Below, one piece after another: positions 15,367 through 15,890 of a DNA stretch of 15,890 nucleotides (position 1 is the first letter of the stretch; every line of letters starts with the position of its first letter). The position numbers and the translations under genes were made by a program. The notes beneath the pieces are model-generated. The model was not told the origin of the DNA and did not search any database. It worked only from the letters and a program-made list of their open reading frames with translations. The stretch is from Bacteroidales bacterium (lineage in GTDB: Bacteria > Bacteroidota > Bacteroidia > Bacteroidales > UBA932): contig JAEDLE010000042.1 of the NCBI GenBank assembly GCA_016295455.1, forward strand, positions 1 through 15,890, in the 5' to 3' direction.

Positions 15367-15890
15367 TTACTCGCAGTAGAGACTTACAATTGCCTCGTAA
15401 AGCTCCTGCTTGCCGCTGGTCTGCTTAGGCTCGCCGACCTTCTTTCCGTACTCGTATGCCTCCTCGAGAGTCATCTGGCCGTCCTCGAACTTCTTGCCGA
15501 GACCTGAATCGAATGAAGCGTAACGCTCTGCCTTCATGGCCTTGTATGGAGACTCCTCAAGAAGCTTTGCTGCTGAGATGAGGGCGCGTGCCATTGCATC
15601 CATACCGCTGATGTGAGCGATGAAGATGTCCTCGAGATCGGTGGAGTTGCGACGGGTCTTCGCGTCGAAGTTGGTACCGCCGGTTCCGAGTCCGCCGCCA
15701 CGGATGATTTCCATCCAAGCCTGAACGAGTTCGAACTGGTCGATCGGGAACTGGTCGGTATCCCAGCCGTTCTGAGCGTCACCGCGGTTTGCGTCGATTG
15801 AACCGAGCATGCCTGCGTCAACTGCGCATGCGAGCTCGTGCTCGAAGGTGTGGCCTGCGAGGGTTGCGTGGTTGACCTCGATGTTCACCT
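15367..15890 (-). CDS. xylA: Xylose isomerase, C-terminal part (5' end beyond window)
   Basis: The last 173 complete codons of xylose isomerase, the cytoplasmic metal-dependent enzyme that converts D-xylose to D-xylulose. The frame is open through the right edge, so the start and roughly the first 60 percent of the usual 440 residues are missing. Diagnostic segments are VNIEVNHATLAGHTFEHEL, GSIDANRGDAQNGWDTDQFP (with the metal-binding Asp residues of DANRGD) and GGTNFDAKTRRNS. The end (KQELYEAIVSLYCE) fits the family and the gene stops at TAA. It converges with the HTCS gene across a shared terminator. A xylulokinase gene or xylose transporter may follow beyond the edge, but none is in view. 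It links this locus to xylose catabolism. Confidence 0.97.
   Translation of the reverse strand, partial: VNIEVNHATLAGHTFEHELACAVDAGMLGSIDANRGDAQNGWDTDQFPIDQFELVQAWMEIIRGGGLGTGGTNFDAKTRRNSTDLEDIFIAHISGMDAMARALISAAKLLEESPYKAMKAERYASFDSGLGKKFEDGQMTLEEAYEYGKKVGEPKQTSGKQELYEAIVSLYCE

Noticed and set aside
15159..15428. An 89-codon frame over the HTCS end, repeat and terminator
   Set aside because: It overlaps the HTCS and xylA coding ends and runs through a terminator hairpin; repeated GHGKP segments come from the DNA repeat.

Overview
The window looks like a chromosomal segment of a carbohydrate-fermenting member of the Bacteroidales. The evidence is a hybrid two-component (HTCS) regulator, Bacteroidetes -7 promoter elements (TAnnTTTG), A-rich leaders mostly without a Shine-Dalgarno sequence, lipoprotein-type peptidases and a GPH transporter next to a GH43 enzyme. 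I cannot assign a genus. There are nine complete protein genes and one partial gene. I see no tRNA, rRNA, CRISPR array or insertion sequence.

Left part (1-7962), housekeeping. An OmpR-type response regulator (minus strand) diverges from fhs, formate--tetrahydrofolate ligase, which ends at a strong intrinsic terminator. Two genes on the minus strand follow as an apparent operon: an M1 family zinc aminopeptidase lipoprotein and, 14 bases downstream, an M23 family peptidase lipoprotein with an unusual HxD zinc motif. Divergent from them is trmO (tRNA t6A37 methyltransferase), whose stop overlaps the start of a small outer-membrane beta-barrel gene by ATGA.

Right part (8092-15890), a pentose/xyloside utilisation locus. 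A GPH-family sugar:cation symporter and a GH43 glycosidase without a signal peptide form a two-gene operon closed by a strong terminator. After a 424-base AT-rich intergenic region comes a 1372-residue HTCS regulator. The 3' end of xylA (xylose isomerase, partial at the right edge) converges on it. The likely scheme is: the HTCS senses a xylan- or arabinoxylan-derived sugar in the periplasm, the symporter imports short oligosaccharides, the GH43 enzyme releases pentoses in the cytoplasm, and XylA feeds xylose to the pentose phosphate pathway. The gene set resembles the xyn cluster described in Prevotella bryantii (GH43 enzyme, symporter and HTCS regulator).

The most notable observation is that the HTCS protein appears to be a pseudokinase. 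The phospho-accepting histidine and its acidic neighbour (SHE in the family) are Tyr-Gln, the ATP-binding G1 box (DxGxG) is lost, and one acidic-pocket Asp of the receiver is Gln. The sensor, transmembrane and AraC-type DNA-binding parts are intact. The HTCS gene and the symporter gene also share the same upstream layout, AGATTTG-N14-TAGTTTTGT. The sequence behind the HTCS stop contains a tandem repeat and a stretch colinear with the 3' end of the HTCS coding region.
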